Assembly (NCBI GenBank): GCA_026936335.1
Contig: JAPMXV010000005.1
Span: 1 to 64,000, forward strand
DNA length: 64,000 nt
Direction: 5' to 3'
Origin: Mantamonas sphyraenae
Lineage: Eukaryota > CRuMs > Mantamonadidae
Shown: positions 1-10,379 of the stretch, piece by piece
Layout of the letters: the number at the start of each line of letters is the position of its first letter
How positions within the stretch are numbered: position 1 is the first letter of the stretch
Position numbers and translations under genes: made by a program
Notes under the pieces: generated by a model
What the model was told of the DNA's origin: nothing
What the model saw: only the letters and a program-made list of their open reading frames with translations
The model's database searches: none

Positions 1-152
1 CTAACCCTAACCCTAACCCTAACCCTAACCCTAACCCTAACCCTAACCCTAACCCTAACCCTAACCCTAACCCTAACCCTAACCCTAACCCTAACCCTAA
101 CCCTAACCCTAACCCTAACCCTAACCCTAACCCTAACCCTAACCCTAACCCT
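1..152. repeat. Telomere, (CCCTAA)n array
   Basis: About 25 perfect tandem CTAACC units run from the first base until the pattern breaks at base 153. The C-rich strand reads inward, as expected for the left end of a linear chromosome with TTAGGG telomeric repeats. No degenerate or variant repeats follow, so the switch to unique sequence is abrupt. Confidence 0.98.
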
Positions 153-525
153 TACTCTATGTAGTCCGAATCCATGGTCGTGTTATCGCCTCTCCGGTCT
201 AGCCCCAGGTGTTCTGTTCATCAGGGTGAACGTTTCCCAATTCTATGTTGTTGTGCGATTCTATCCTTCTTGATTGTTGATGTGAGATAGGTCTATGTCA
301 GATGAGTTGTGCTTATATCTGCTGGCTGGGTGGCTGAGTCGGTTGGTGAAATGGGGCAGTGGGCAATGTGTGGGAGTGGAAATGTCGCTGGTGAGTGGCC
401 GTCGTCCTGCAACGCCGCGCAGTCAGCACTGCCCATCCGCCTTCAACCAAAACATCACCAACACCCACAACACCCTCCACCAGTCCAACACAATCCACAT
501 ACACTCCAGTACCACCACCACTACC
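153..525. other. Subtelomeric unique spacer
   Basis: Non-repetitive sequence between the telomere array and the first start codon. I see no convincing gene, no further telomeric units and no tandem repeat. It must hold the promoter and 5' UTR of the first gene. Confidence 0.5.
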
Positions 526-3500
526 ATGGACAAAGACTACTCAAGCACTCCGAAGCAACAACACACACCCAACACCTACCCAGCGTGCGTTCTGCCTTCC
601 ACTCCGTTTTCTGACTTCCCGCTTCTTCCGCTTCCTTGCCTCCTCCATGCCTCCGTCACTTCCCTGCACTCCTCCCCTGCATCTCCACTTCCCCATCACC
701 ACCGGTGCTGCCTCCTCCGCTCTTCTCCGATCCCCTCTCCCCTGTCACTGCCCTCCCCGTTGCCAGTTTTCCGGTCTGCCAATCTCCTCCGTTTTTCCCT
801 CCCTGCTCGTTTCAGCCTCCCTTCACCCCCGCTTCTGCCCTGACGGCGTCCATTCCGCCTTCTGCTCACCTGTACCACCCCACCCTGCCTCTCCCCTTCT
901 CCCCACAGCTACGCGTACATGTTCCCTCCCATGGCTGCCCAGCCATTTCCGAACACGCTGCCCGCCTCTGGCGTACAAAACTCGTACCAGCACCCACAAC
1001 CACCCATCATCTGGGTCCCTGTCAACCCCCATCCCCAGCAGCACCACGCATATGCTCATCAGGGCCGTCTATACTACGCCTACCCTCCTCCGCTACCTCC
1101 GCAGCCGCGACAAACCGCTCAGATGCACTTCGCTCAGACTTCGTTGCACCCTCCGCCTGCTCCACCCACCAAACACCACAACCGCGTCCCCAAACGCATC
1201 AGCCCTGCCTTTGTCGGTATCACACAGACCACATCCACCACCACATCGTCGTCCTCCTCCCACCAGGCCACACGGCAGACTGGAGACAGCGACGACGACG
1301 ACGCAGACCAGGACACACACACACATGACACCGGCGACGTGGAGGACCTGATGTTCCTGAACTTTGGCCATCGGGAACCACTGTCAACCTCCGGCAACTC
1401 AGAGTGGATCAGCAGCTCATGGATGGAGGCGTACGAAGAAGACGGCGAGGCAAACGACGCAACCCAGCAGCACGTGGACGACGAGTTAGAATCTCAGGAC
1501 GCACTCAGCTTTGCAGACACTGGAGACGCCATGGATGAGGAGTACATGCCGCAAGACGACAGCGACGACGACGCAGACGACATGGAGCAGGAAGACGCGG
1601 ACGCATGGCAGCTGAGACGCACAGGTAGAGGCCGTACACGACGTCGCAGAAGCCACAGTCATCGCACTGATTCACAAATGAAGAGTGGCAGCGGACAGCG
1701 CAGGCACAGGGTCACGGCTGGCAGTGGCACAGAGACAGGAACGTCGAGCACACGGGCAAGGATGGCCAAGAACGTAGGCACCGGCGCAGGGAAGAAATCA
1801 GGCGTGACCAAGATGGACAAGTTGCCAGATGGGGTTGTGCGCAAAGGCTGGACAGCGGGACACAGTGACGAGCGCAGCCACAGCAACAAGAAGGAGCACA
1901 CGGCACTGCTGAACCACATGCACACCCTGGCCAACGAGCATCCCATCGACAACATCCCCGACATCATGACCCTGCAGGCGCGTGTTGTGGTCTGCCATGG
2001 CACCCTGAACACGCTGGTCCGACAGATCCAGCTCGCTCTCGGCAACATTCCCCTTTCCCAGGGCGACATGGCCTTCTTTCTCACCCTTGGCCGTGACATG
2101 GATCAACAGGCGTGCAGTTTGGCCATCCACGACGCTGGTCTGGCCATGGGTGTGACAAAGGCTGGGTTGAAGGTGTGCTGGCTGGAGGAGCCACATGACC
2201 ACGGTGACCCCAACTACGCCCTCCTCCACCTGCTCATGACAGAGATGGACATGCTCGGCGACAGGCCCCATCCCACCAGCTGGAAGGAGCACAAGCAGAC
2301 CCAGCTCTGGCTGCAGGAAGCACGACGCCCTGCTGACAACAACCGCGACCCACACTGGACACAATGCGACTACGACCACCACCTCACCACCACCAAGGTG
2401 GACAAGTGGCATCCTGAGTCTGTGCGCAGTGGCTGGAGCAAGACCGCAGACGAGCGTGGCAGCTGCACGACGCGGGAGTTCCAGACGCTGCTGGCACACA
2501 TGAAGGCACGCGCAGCCAAGCACCCTCGCCATCAGCTCACACACGAACACCATGCACTGCGTGAGCTGATCAACAACGGCAGCCTGAAGTCCCTGCTGCG
2601 ACACATCATTCTGGCGCTGGGCAACGTTGGCGTGCCGCCTGTCGACCTGGCCTTCTTTGTCCGCCTCCTCAGGCCACATCTTACCTACCAGAAGATTCAA
2701 GGTGCCATCAGCAGAAACCTCACCTGCGGCGTCACCTCCCTCTCCCTCAAGATCGCCTGGCTCGACAAACCCAAACCCGGCGACGCCACACTGCACACCC
2801 TCCTCCACATCCTCCTCGACCGGATCACACCCCACATCACCACCCGACCTCCCACTACCGCACTCGTCAACAAGCTTGACGTCCCCGAGCTTGTTCTGCC
2901 TGAGCCCACAGAGGAAGAGATGATGGCCGTGGAGGATGGACTGCCAGATGGCATTGTGCGCAGTGGTTGGACAAATTGGCGCAACGAGCGCAGCCACAGG
3001 AACAAGAAGGAGCACACGGCACTGCTGAACCACATGCACACTCTGGCCAACGAACATCCCATCGACGACATCACCGACCTCATGAACCTGCAGGCGCGTG
3101 TCGTGGTCTGCCATGGCACCCTGCGCACGCTGATTCGACAGATTCAGCTCGCTCTGGGCAACATTACCCTCTCCCAGGGCGACATGGCCTTCTTTCTCAC
3201 CCTTCTCGGCCGTGACATGGATCAACGGGCGTGCAGCCTTGTCATCCCCCACGCTGGTCTGGCCATGGGTGTGACAAAGTTTGGGTTGAAGGTGTGCTGT
3301 CTGGAGGAGCCACACGACCACGGTGACCCCAAATTCGCCCTCCTCCACCTGCTCATGACAGAGATGGACATGCTCGGCGACAGGCCTCATCCTACCACCT
3401 GGAAGGAGCACAAGCAGACCCAGCTGCGGCTGCAGAAAGCACAACGCCCTGCTGACAACGACAGCGACCCACACTGGACACAATGCGACTACGACCACCA

Positions 3501-4110
3501 CCTCACCACCACCAAGCTGGAGAAGTGGCATCCCGAGCCTGTGCGCATTGGCTGGAACAGTGCTAATCACGGCGACGAGCGTGGCAGCTGCACGGCACGA
3601 GAGTTCCAGACGCTGCTGGCACACATGAAGGCACGCGCAGCCCAGCACCCTCGCCATCAGCTCACACACGAGCACCAGGCACTGCGTGAGCTGATCAACA
3701 ACGGCAGCCTGCTGTCCCTGCTGCGACACATCATCCTGGCGCTTGGCAACGTTGGCGTGCCGCCTGTCGACCTGGCCTTCTTTGTCCGCCTCCTCAGGCC
3801 ACACCTCACCTACAAGCAGATGGTACAAGGTGCCATCAGCCACACCCTCACCCGCGGTGTCACCTCCCTCTCCCTCAAGATCGCCTGGCTCGACAAACCC
3901 CAACCCAGCGACGCCACACTGCACACCCTCCTCCACACCCTCATCGACCGCATCACACCCCACATCACCACCCGTCCCACCACCGTTGCACTCGTCAACG
4001 CCTACCCCATCCCCTCTTTCACCCTCCCCAAGCGCAAAGACCCTTCCTCCTCCTCCTATTCCTCCTCCTCCTCCTCCTCCTCCTCCTCCAAACGCCAACG
4101 CCTCGAATGA
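526..4110 (+). CDS. Four-module repeat protein, unknown family
   Basis: Not recognised. The model has exon 526-584, intron 585-908 (GTGCGT...CCCCACAG) and exon 909-4110, giving 1086 aa with the frame kept at the junction. The N-terminal third is Pro/His/Gln-rich, then strongly Asp/Glu-rich (about residues 140-260), then basic with an RTRRRR-like patch. Four related ~160-aa modules follow at about 325-485, 521-680, 698-860 and 895-1053, ordered A-B-A-B. Each opens with a P(D/E)xVRxGW motif, then a [DN]ER segment, a helical stretch around LLxHM, an LALGN motif, a (D)xAFFxxL motif and a VTxxxLKxxWL motif. The C-terminus is a Ser run encoded by (TCC)n and a KRQRLE end that could act as a nuclear signal. 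The modules look all-helical. The first ATG could alternatively be at 919, if the upstream exon is wrong. Its 3' end is duplicated at 8281-8519. Confidence 0.72.
1819..4020 (+). repeat. Intragenic tandem duplication of about 1.12 kb
   Basis: The A-B module pair starting near 1819 is repeated from near 2938. Long stretches are nearly identical at the DNA level, for example the segments beginning around 1867 and 2986 and those around 2402 and 3532. The offset grows from about 1.12 to 1.13 kb because of small in-frame insertions. The similarity includes third codon positions, so the duplication is recent or has been kept uniform by gene conversion. Modules A and B are related to each other only at protein level and reflect an older duplication. 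Confidence 0.85.
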
Positions 4111-4200
4111 ACCCCTTCTCCCCACTCAACCACTCCTCCCCTCCTCACCAACTCCCCAACCATCACCTCGTCGGCAAAACGGCCTGTCCATTCACATTCC

Positions 4201-5591
4201 TCACGCACCCGCTCCCTTGCAAACCAAAACCCGACACACCCGACCCGGCATTCGCTCCCCACAAACACGCGCCCGCAGCATGTCGGCATGCAAGTCGCAT
4301 AGCAAGCACTTTGAACCCATTGCCATCTCGTCACTCGTCAACACGACTGCTTTAGTCGTTGCCACATCCGCGCAGTTGTAGAACGCGTACGTCAGACGCT
4401 GCGACATCACCTCGGTGGTGCCGTACGAGCTCGGCAGATCCAGCTGGAACGAGCACGTGTGCGACTCGGGCAGAGCAGTCTCGGTGTTGCGGTACGCCGT
4501 GCTCAGCGTAAACGTGTAGCTCGCGTCCTCGCCCAACGGCAGACGCGATCGGCCCCACACAAAGCGCAGGAACAGCTGCCTCTCCTCCGGCGTGTAGTTC
4601 TCCATGCACTCCCAGATCATCTTCACCGTCTTGCTGTCCTTCGTGTACCCGCTGTAGTACGTGTGCTTCTTCAGCAGCTCCACCGGCACGTCGGCAACAC
4701 CGCACATGCGCAGCTGGATGTCCTGCCACGTAAACAGCGAAAACAGGCGCACCGGCACCATGCACGCCAGACCCTCGCGGATCCAGCCCACCTGCGTGTC
4801 AAACTCGTTCAGACGAGCCTGCTCCACAAGGCGCACGTACTCGTGGCGGTTCTCAAACGTCACCTTCTTGTGCTTGCCACCCTCCACAAGCTCCACCTCC
4901 GTGCCGTCCGTCAGATGCGTCGTGAATGTCTCGTCAATCACGTCCCCAAACATCTCCGACGTCACGCCCTTCTTGTCAATGTCCACGATGGCGTCGTTGC
5001 ACTGCACGCACATCGTGTCCATGGCCACCAGATCCGCACGCGTCACCGGGAACTGCACCAGCTTCTTCCAGAACACAGGTGACATTGCAAGCTCCATCGT
5101 CATGTTCTGGCGCAGACCCACGCCCATCAGCTTGCCCAGGAACTGGTAGTGGTCCTTGTACACCTGGCCCTTGCCGCTCGGTTTCGGCACAAACGTGTCA
5201 CGGTGCATGCCGTTGTCGCTCTTAAAGTTGCACACATGCACAAGCAGGTCGATGTGCGGCGACTGGATCTCGCGGATCATCTGCGAGAATGTCTCACGGT
5301 ACGGTCCGCCAGCATCGATCGACGACTCGCCGTAAAGTCCACGTGCCACGCCTGGCTGCTCGGCCTCTGGCGCAGGTTCTTCACGTGCGTCTTGAGAGTT
5401 GCCGCAATCTGGCCAAACACACTGCCCGTCAGCGTCTCCTCGCTCGGCTCCTGGTCCCACAGATCCACCGTCTTCTGGCGGTTGATCGTGATGTCCGGGC
5501 GATAGTCGCTGCAGTGCGTGCCCATTCGCTCCACGCGGATCATGGTGTCTTCAAGAGGCGTTTCAATGTCGACAATGCGCCCTGGGCGCAT
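4201..5591 (-). pseudogene. HECT-type E3 ubiquitin ligase, frame-broken remnant
   Basis: The downstream frame (ending 4201) encodes an almost complete HECT domain: an SSIDAGGPYRE start, a YQFLGKLMGVGLR segment, an LRFVWGRSRLP segment, and the catalytic motif SHTCSFQLDLPSSYG with its Cys codon at 4453-4455. About 85 residues immediately upstream, beginning MRPGRIVDIE (ATG at 5591), are in a different frame and end with WHVDF, which is the natural lead into the HECT domain. The frames rejoin only if one base is added (or a T is re-read) at the TTT read from 5336-5334. No intron fits there. Proteins of this class normally have long N-terminal regions, and none is visible upstream. It is either a truncated, shifted subtelomeric pseudogene or a real short gene with an assembly error of one base. 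Confidence 0.75.
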
Positions 5592-6108
5592 TGTGTGCGA
5601 GTGTACGAGGGCAGACGTCCAAGCTCGAGAGCGCAGGTTTCTCAACCTCCTTTAAGTGCCCTGCTCCAGCCACATACCACACAACGAGAAACACAGAGCA
5701 CCCCTGTGCATGGAAATGATCTGAACAGTCCTGGGTCCATGTCACTTCCGCCTGGGGCTCGGGTTCTCGTGCATCCGGGCGCGCACATAGTTGCAGCAAC
5801 ACAGCGCGTGTTCACGCCTTCGCACAACACCGTGCAAGCAGAAGCAGACGAAAACCGGAGTCTTTGGGGGCAGGATGAGAGCGGGGACACCAGTAGAAGC
5901 AGCAGGCAGCTGGAGGACGTCGACGCGCGTCAGGTGCAACGACAACCACAACGCGGCGACAATGACAAAAAAGATGGGAATGGGTACGCGGAAGGCGTAT
6001 GGTTGAGGGAGATCCCCCATCCCATCCCAACAACGACCCTCGCTCACCCAACAACGGGGCAGGAGGACGATGGAGAGAGGTCCGCGGCCCAACCCACCAA
6101 AAGCAACC
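5592..6108. other. Intergenic region between divergent genes
   Basis: Spacer between the HECT remnant (leftward) and the LRR/ankyrin gene (rightward). Short open frames exist on both strands but none resembles a known domain or joins convincingly to either gene. An in-frame ATG at 6070 could extend the downstream protein by 13 residues. Confidence 0.4.
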
Positions 6109-7952
6109 ATGTCTGACGCTGCAATCAAAATGTTGTTGGAGCGAGGGGCAAGTGTGGATACCTTGATCCCTTTCATGCGAGTGGATGAGACAACCGAGGT
6201 TGGTACCCCGTTCCTTTCTCTTGTCTGGTGCATGCTTTTTGATGGTCGCTGACGAAAGCGAAGCTATGAGGGCCAACTTGAGGCTTGTGGACATCCTTTG
6301 TGTCCATTCACCACGTAACACGGCCACTTACACAACTAGAAACTCTCATTCACGCGAATCAGCTCTCCTTTCCGGAACAATATGTTGAACTTGAACTGGA
6401 AATTCTCCAGCGGTATTTCCAAGCCGAGTCATACGCCCCGCACATCACGAAGATCAATCTGATTGGCCTGCCATTGGAAACGGGCACCGCACAATTGCTG
6501 GCAAAGGTCATCAAGGGGTCAAACATCATCTCCGAGCTGGCTGTGGGTGACGAGTGGTACTCGCTGGGGTCGAAGGACATTGTTGATCTTTCCGCAGCAA
6601 TAGGGGAAAGCACGTCCATGTGTGACGTGCTCATCTGGACAGATGTGACCGAGGAAGCAGCAGAGAGCATTGGTGTAGCCATTGCCAAGAGCAACACACT
6701 GGAGAAGCTTGTTTTGGAGCTGGAGGAGAACAACGACGCGCTGGTGAGGCACATCTGCGCAGGAGTCCAAGAAAGTTCATCCTTCCGATCGCTGAGGATG
6801 GTCGGTCCGGGTATGCTCACCGATGCAGCCATGGGAGCCGTGGCTGAGGCACTTGAACGGTGCCAATCGTTGGAGTTTGTCTACATCGAACCGCTTGAAC
6901 CAGACGCAGTCAAGGTGTTGGCTCGTGGTGTCTCCTGCGCGAAGAGTTTGATCTCCTTCATGACTGACACCGGCGGGGGAGTTTCGCCAGTGGACATGGA
7001 GGTGCTGGAAGATGCATTGCATGCGAACCGATCATGCATTGAGTTTGTCCTGCTGGATGAACTGAGTGAAGCGGCAGAAGGGTCTCTGCTGCGCAACCAG
7101 CGCGCAGCCGAGGCATTTGTGTTGGCTGCTGCAAAAGGCCAAGTGGAAGTGATGCAACGGTGGCTGGACTGGGGCGTGAGCATCAACACGAATCCAGATA
7201 TGCAAACTGCCATCAATGCGGCTGTGGAGAACAAAAGGTTCTCAGCTGTGGCGTGGCTCATCCAAAAGGGTGCACACTGCCCAGAGAGCGTCCTCGCGAG
7301 TGTACGTAGCGAGGGATGGAACCGATCTCATCACTGGGCATGGGACACAAAGGAGAACGAGGCACTGGAAGCTGCATTGGTCATGAATGCGAGCGAGCGG
7401 GAGGTGATGTTTGAGATCGGCGGGATGGATGGGTATGAGGCAACCGCAGAGTGGTGGACTCTGCCAGATGAGGTGATGGACAGAGTGGTGGGGTGGTTGA
7501 TGGACAGCGATCCATCGCACCATGAGGTCTCTTGGTGTTGGCGGCACTTTGACATGGTCAAAGAGCACGTGCCAGACATGTTTCCGGGAATGCTGTTTGC
7601 AGCGTCTAGGAATGGTTATGAAGACAGAGTACGACAGTTGCTGGATGCAGGCATGGACGCAAACATCTTGAACGAGTTCGGGTGGACGCCGCTGATGGTG
7701 GCAGCGGAGGAGGGCCACTTGCGCTGTGTGCAAAGTTTGCTGGCCGGCGGAGCGGACGTGCACGTCAAGAGGCCGAACGGGAGGACAGCGTTGACCTCGG
7801 CTGTGGTTGAGAAGCATGCGGATGTGGTGGCGGCGCTGGTGATGGCAGGTGCACATCCCGAGTCTGTTGAAGCTGAAATGGAACGGTACGGGACTGACGA
7901 TTTGCGCAAGGCACTGTTGGATCCACAGGGATGGACGGGTCGGAAAGGATGA
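6109..7952 (+). CDS. LRR-like/ankyrin protein with F-box-like motif
   Basis: Exons 6109-6202 and 6340-7952; intron 6203-6339 (GTACCC...CAACTAG) joins in phase 1 and gives 568 aa. The first exon resembles an ankyrin helix (AAIKMLLERGASVD). Next comes a degenerate leucine-rich, RNase-inhibitor-like region, then ankyrin-like units (AFVLAAAKGQVEVMQRWL). A segment with ALVMNASEREVMF and TLPDEVMDRVVGWL is shared with the protein encoded at 8549-10379. Two better ankyrin repeats (GWTPLMVAAEEGHLRCVQSL and the next) close the protein. The LPDEVM...VVGW element looks like a short F-box. If so, the protein could bind a target through its repeats and recruit a cullin ligase, but this is inference. Both genes have a short first exon followed by one long exon. 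Confidence 0.75.
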
Positions 7953-8280
7953 ACCCCTCCTCCACCAACAAAGGGATTGAGTGCATCCAGGCAAACTCGG
8001 CGAGCAAGGGACTCACGCAACAGGCAAAGTGAACTGTCAAACGCAAACAGGAATACGAGAAAGTGATGTTCAGCCGCGCAAGGTACACATTGTGTTTGGC
8101 TTCACGAGCGTCAGGCGGCCGACACCCGAGTTGAAAGAGCAGCTGGAGGCGCATTCCAATGAACCAACGCTGCCCAACCATCCTCTGCCTCCCACCCGAA
8201 GCCCAAACCAGGAGCAACCAAATCCTTCCATTTCCTTTGGAGGCCCGCAATCATCAGGTGCTTGCTGCCCGCACCCGACC
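7953..8280. other. Intergenic spacer
   Basis: No gene, repeat or RNA structure that I can support. It lies between the stop of the LRR-like/ankyrin gene and a truncated copy of the four-module gene end. Confidence 0.4.
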
Positions 8281-8519
8281 TCTCCCTCAAGATCGCCTGG
8301 CTCGACACCCCCCAACCCAGCGACGCCACACTGCACACTCTCCTCCACACACTCCTCGACCGCATCACACCCCACATCACCACCCGTCCCACCACCCCTG
8401 CACTCGTCAACGCCTACCCCATCCCCTCCTTCACCCTCCCCAAGCGCAAAGACACTTCCTCCTCCTCCTCCTCCTCCTCCTCCTCCTCCTCCTCCTCCAA
8501 ACGCCAACGCCTCGAATGA
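8281..8519 (+). pseudogene. Detached 3' fragment of the four-module gene
   Basis: This stretch copies the last ~240 bases of the four-module gene (about 3871-4110) with only scattered differences. It includes SLKIAWLD, TLHTLLHTLLDRITPH, the (TCC)n poly-Ser tract and the final KRQRLE plus stop. Sequence upstream of 8281 does not match that gene, so promoter, start and all four module starts are missing. The poly-Ser run has a different length and lacks the Tyr interruption seen in the parent. It ends 29 bp before the stop codon of the convergent LRR gene. It is most likely non-functional debris of subtelomeric recombination. Confidence 0.85.
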
Positions 8520-8548
8520 ACCACCCTTTCATTCTCACATCCTCCCAC

Positions 8549-10379
8549 TCACCCTCCCCTCCCCACCCACCCAACCACTCTCTCCATCACCTCATCTGGC
8601 AGTGTCACCCACCCTTCCCACCCTCTCCCCTCCACATACTCCTCCATCCCACCACACCCAAACATCGCCTCCCGCTCCTCCCCATTCATCACCAACGCCA
8701 CCTCAATCGCCTCATCCACCTGTTCACCCCAACCAACCCAATGCCACGCCTTCCTCCACCCTGCCTTCCTCACCATCTCCTCCGTTTCCATCCTCGGCTT
8801 CGCACCCCACGCCCGCAACACCTCCACAATCCTCTCATCCCCTCGCTTCACCCCTCTCTCCAGCGCAGTCTCATTCCCCCTATCCCCTGCAAACGTGTCC
8901 ACAGGCACACCCCACTCCCTCAACTCTCCCATCTTCTCCACATCCCCACACTCCACAAACTGCACATGCTGCTTCTTGTTCCGCTCCAACAGCGACCGCA
9001 AAGCGCGGTTGACAAGGCCATCGATGCTCCAGCACGACCGATTGCCTTGCATTGCCTTTGTGAGCGCCACTGCTCCTTCTTCCCCAATGGTTTTTCTGTC
9101 GAGGTCCAGTCTCTGCAAGCTACTGTTCTCACTCAGTGCCTGAGCCAATGCTGCTGCTCCCTGTCCCCCGAGATTGTTGCCCCTGAGGTTCAGTGTCCAC
9201 AATGTCATGTTCTCCGCCAGTGCCTGCGCCAGTGCTTCAGCTCCATTTGCTCCGATACTGTTGTTCCGGAGGTCCAGTCTCTGCAAGCTGCTGTTCTCAC
9301 TCAGTGCCTGCGCCAATGCTGCTGCTCCATCATCACCGATGCTGTTGTCCATGAGGACAAGAGCTTGCAAGTTGCTGTACTCCTTCAATGCCTGTGCCAG
9401 TGCTGTTGCTCCTTCTGCCCCGATGCTGTTGCTTGCGAGCCCAAGTGTCTGCAAGTTGCTCGTCCTCAGTCCGGTGGCCAGCGCTGCTGCTCCTGTGTCC
9501 CCGACGCCGTTTCTCCAGAGGGACAATGTCCGCAAGCTGCTGTTCCCACTTAGTCCATGCGCCAGTGCTGCTGCTCCGTCTGCTCCGATGTCGTTCCTCC
9601 CGAGGTCCAGAGTCTGCAAGCTGCAGCTCACTTCAAGTCCCTTGGCCAGCGCTGCTGCTCCCTCTGACCCGAGGCTGATCGAAATGAGGATCAGCGTCTT
9701 CAAGTTGCTCTTCTCTCCCAGGGCATGTGCCAGTGCTCCAGCTCCTTCTGCCCCGATCCTGTTGCCGCTGAGGCTCAGTGTTTGCAAGCTGCTGTTCTCA
9801 CTCAGTCCCTGCGCCAGTGCTGCTGCTCCCTCTGCCCCGATGCTGTTGAAGTTGAGGCGCAGTGTCTGCAAGCAACAGTTCTCACTCAAGGCCTGCCCCA
9901 GGGCTGCTGCTCCTTCGTCTCCGATCTTGTTGTCCTCGAGGTTCAGTGTCTGCAAACCGCTGTTCTCACACAGTGCGTGTGCCAACGCTGCTGCTCCCTT
10001 GTCCCCGAGGCTGTTCTCCTCGAGAATCAGTGTCTGCAAGCTGCTGTTCTCACACAGTGCGTTTGCCAGTGCTGCTGCTCCTGTTTCCCCGATGCAGTTC
10101 CTGCAAAGGTTCAGTGTTTGCAAGCGGCAGTTCTTCGCTAGCGCCTTGGCCAGCGCTACTGCCTCATCGTCTCCTAGATCCTCCCAATCAATGCTCACTT
10201 CCTGTGCACCGGGTGTCAGCACACACACAAATGCTGCCCTCCTCGCTTCTTCGTGCAACACGTCCCCCTGTGTTCCAGTCCCAACCCACCATTCCCACTG
10301 CCTCCAGTGCGCTGCAAATCTGTGCATGATCCCCGCTCTCCAGCAGAGCCATCCAATCATGAATCTCCAGCGAGCTCAT
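8549..10379 (-). CDS. LRR (RNase-inhibitor type)/ankyrin protein
   Basis: Exons 10379-10290 and 10201-8549. The 88-nt intron (GTGGGTTGGG...CTGACACCCGGTGCACAG) is in phase 0 and gives 580 aa. About 13 regular 28-residue leucine-rich repeats (SLQTLxLxxNxIGxEGAAAL) occupy most of the protein, the class found in RNase inhibitor and NLR proteins. They are followed by two ankyrin-like units (FVECGDVEKMGELREWG and the next). The C-terminal segment contains VALVMNGEEREAMF and TLPDEVMERVVGW, shared with the gene at 6109-7952. No NACHT, TIR, kinase or membrane segment is present, so it is a soluble binding protein rather than a full NLR. The intron model replaces an out-of-frame ATG at 10360. Confidence 0.82.

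Noticed and set aside
1798-4125. 775-codon minus-strand frame opposite the four-module gene
   Set aside because: It is antisense to a strongly patterned repeat protein, has unnatural composition (Val/Gly/Glu runs) and mirrors the repeats only because the sense strand repeats.
5334-5336. Programmed -1 frameshift in the HECT gene
   Set aside because: The TTT context is not a canonical slippery heptamer and no downstream structure is evident; indel or decay is simpler. Kept only as an observation.
8549-10379. NLR immune receptor
   Set aside because: The leucine-rich repeats are of the NLR class, but no nucleotide-binding NACHT/NB-ARC or effector domain is encoded, and the N-terminus is only ~40 residues.
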